DNA from: Bacillota bacterium
Lineage (GTDB): Bacteria > Bacillota > Clostridia > Christensenellales > Aristaeellaceae
Assembly: GCA_023411175.1 (NCBI GenBank)
Contig: JAEYPB010000074.1
Coordinates: 1-27,314 of the forward strand
Length of the DNA stretch: 27,314 nt
Direction: 5' to 3'
Part shown: piece by piece, positions 26,503-27,314 of the stretch
Position numbering within the stretch: position 1 is the first letter of the stretch
Layout: the number at the start of each line of letters is the position of its first letter
Position numbers and translations under genes: made by a program
Notes under the pieces: generated by a model
What the model was told of the DNA's origin: nothing
What the model saw: only the letters and a program-made list of their open reading frames with translations
Databases searched by the model: none

Positions 26503-27314
26503 TTGAGCGCGCTTCGCCAATCCGCAAAGGGCATGAGCCTGAACGCTGGATGGCGTTTAGTTTTGGGCGTTTCCGTCCTAGCTGTGGTCCTCGCAGGGGT
26601 AGTGGTGCATTGGAGCGCCCGCCATCCCGTCGTCGTCCAACACGAAAGAACGCTCTGCGGTGAAGCGGAGACGCTGAGCATCGAAATCCCCAGGGGTGCA
26701 ACGGTCTCCCAGCAATTTGCCGCCGGCGCACATAACCTGTCGGGATTTCGTCTGCGCCTTGGCGGCCGGGAACAGGGCGATCCTTATGTGCTGAACATCG
26801 CAATCCGCAAAACGGGAGATTCGGAGGCGCTGCAGACCTGGGCGCAGGCTGTTCCCACGACGCCCGATGGTGTGGTTTTTTTGTTTACTCTAGACCGCGC
26901 GGCGGAGCCCGGCTATCCGTATACCGTAGACATATCGGTGGCCGGCGACCGACCCGGCGGCGCGCTCGTCTGGATGAGTGAATCCGACGCATACGCAAAA
27001 GGGGCTGCGTTTGTTAACGAAGTGGAGCAGCGTGGGGACTTGTGCCTCACGCTGACGGAAGAGCTCGACCACGTGACGGATTGGTCCTGGCTTGTCCTCT
27101 ACGTGTTGTCCGCGTTGGCGCTGGTGCTGTACCTCTACGGCCGTCCCGGCCGCGGGCGGAGATTTCGGTCCTTTTTCGAAGACTATGTGTTCTTCGCGCT
27201 GGTATCCGTACTGGCCGTTTTCCTGTACCGCAAGTACCTGTGGGGAAGCCAGCTGTACATATTCGACCACGAGATCGCGTCCGATTCCTACAGCCAGACC
27301 GTTCCCTATTACCG
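26503..27314 (+). CDS. multi-pass membrane protein, 5' part (YfhO-like or GT-C-like candidate)
   Basis: An open frame runs from TTG 26503, ten bases after GAGGAGG, to the right edge (270 codons); ATG 26533 is an alternative start with a weaker site. A hydrophobic segment (LVLGVSVLAVVLAGVVV) is followed by about 170 polar residues that look like an extracytoplasmic beta-rich domain. Two further membrane segments follow (WLVLYVLSALALVLYLYG and FFALVSVLAVFLY), then ASDSYSQTVPYY. The D-x-x-x-Q-x-x-P pattern recalls the first loop of YfhO-type membrane proteins, which act in cell-envelope glycosylation. The family assignment is tentative because the gene is incomplete. Confidence 0.6.
   Translation, partial: MSALRQSAKGMSLNAGWRLVLGVSVLAVVLAGVVVHWSARHPVVVQHERTLCGEAETLSIEIPRGATVSQQFAAGAHNLSGFRLRLGGREQGDPYVLNIAIRKTGDSEALQTWAQAVPTTPDGVVFLFTLDRAAEPGYPYTVDISVAGDRPGGALVWMSESDAYAKGAAFVNEVEQRGDLCLTLTEELDHVTDWSWLVLYVLSALALVLYLYGRPGRGRRFRSFFEDYVFFALVSVLAVFLYRKYLWGSQLYIFDHEIASDSYSQTVPYY

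Noticed and set aside
1..27314. CRISPR array, tRNA genes, insertion sequences or prophage
   Set aside because: No regularly spaced repeats, cloverleaf-like segments, transposase motifs or phage genes were found by reading the sequence; no search tool was available.

Overview
The window reads as a chromosomal segment of a strictly anaerobic, high-GC Firmicute of class Clostridia. The grounds are the stock of oxygen-sensitive and oxygen-detoxifying Fe proteins (ferredoxin-domain MinD ATPases, rubredoxins, rubrerythrin), gene order typical of anaerobes, strong AGGAGG-type ribosome sites and TTGACA/TATAAT-type promoters. Both extracellular binding proteins carry signal peptides without a lipobox cysteine, which is unusual for monoderm Firmicutes. 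A genus cannot be named from the sequence. No tRNA, rRNA, CRISPR array, transposase or phage gene was seen.

Region 1 (1-7641, plus strand) is one dense run of redox and metallocofactor genes. It begins with the tail of a DUF5320-like protein and a DUF134 helix-turn-helix protein. These are followed by an Mrp/NBP35-type Fe-S carrier ATPase, a NifX/NifB-type protein, two tandem MinD-type ATPases with an inserted 2[4Fe-4S] ferredoxin domain, a metallo-beta-lactamase-fold protein and a second NifX-type protein. Next comes an unusual single frame joining an IscU/NifU-type scaffold to a flavoredoxin-type flavin reductase. The run closes with a protein bearing two rubredoxin modules and a long ferredoxin-rubredoxin-rubrerythrin-rubredoxin chain. 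No nitrogenase genes are present; the set resembles the orange-protein (ORP)/MinD clusters of anaerobes. Two of the long frames contain a well-placed internal ribosome site and ATG exactly at a domain junction.

Region 2 (7664-15599) starts with a bidirectional terminator and a two-gene, minus-strand split permease of the DUF318/ArsP type. After a 418-base regulatory gap comes a plus-strand nucleoside locus: a Crp/Fnr-type regulator overlapping a nucleoside hydrolase, then a complete BMP-family nucleoside ABC importer (binding protein, double ATPase, two permeases). A strong hairpin terminator lies between the binding protein gene and the ATPase gene. The following 398 bases hold a degraded fragment of a sugar ABC permease and a 14-bp hairpin between convergent transcripts.

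Region 3 (15998-26135) is a catabolic cluster for an unidentified hydroxy/oxo acid or sugar acid. The minus strand, from a TTGACA-N17-TATGAT promoter, carries a DapA-family lyase, a carbohydrate-type binding protein, two permeases, a D-2-hydroxyacid dehydrogenase and an HpcH/HpaI-type aldolase; a second D-2-hydroxyacid dehydrogenase follows under its own promoter. Divergently on the plus strand lie a LysR regulator, an Ldh2/ComC-type dehydrogenase and an RraA-type aldolase. Three different 2-oxoacid aldolase folds and three 2-hydroxyacid dehydrogenases thus sit with one importer that lacks its own ATPase. The likely logic is import, oxidation or epimerisation through a 2-oxo acid, and cleavage to pyruvate plus an aldehyde. 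The HpcH-type enzyme lacks the usual catalytic His and Arg. This cluster and the fused Fe-S/flavin proteins are the best candidates for undescribed biology.

Region 4 (26136-27314) has an intrinsic terminator, a short coding-like relic, a strong extended -10 promoter and the first 270 codons of a multi-pass membrane protein that runs off the window.
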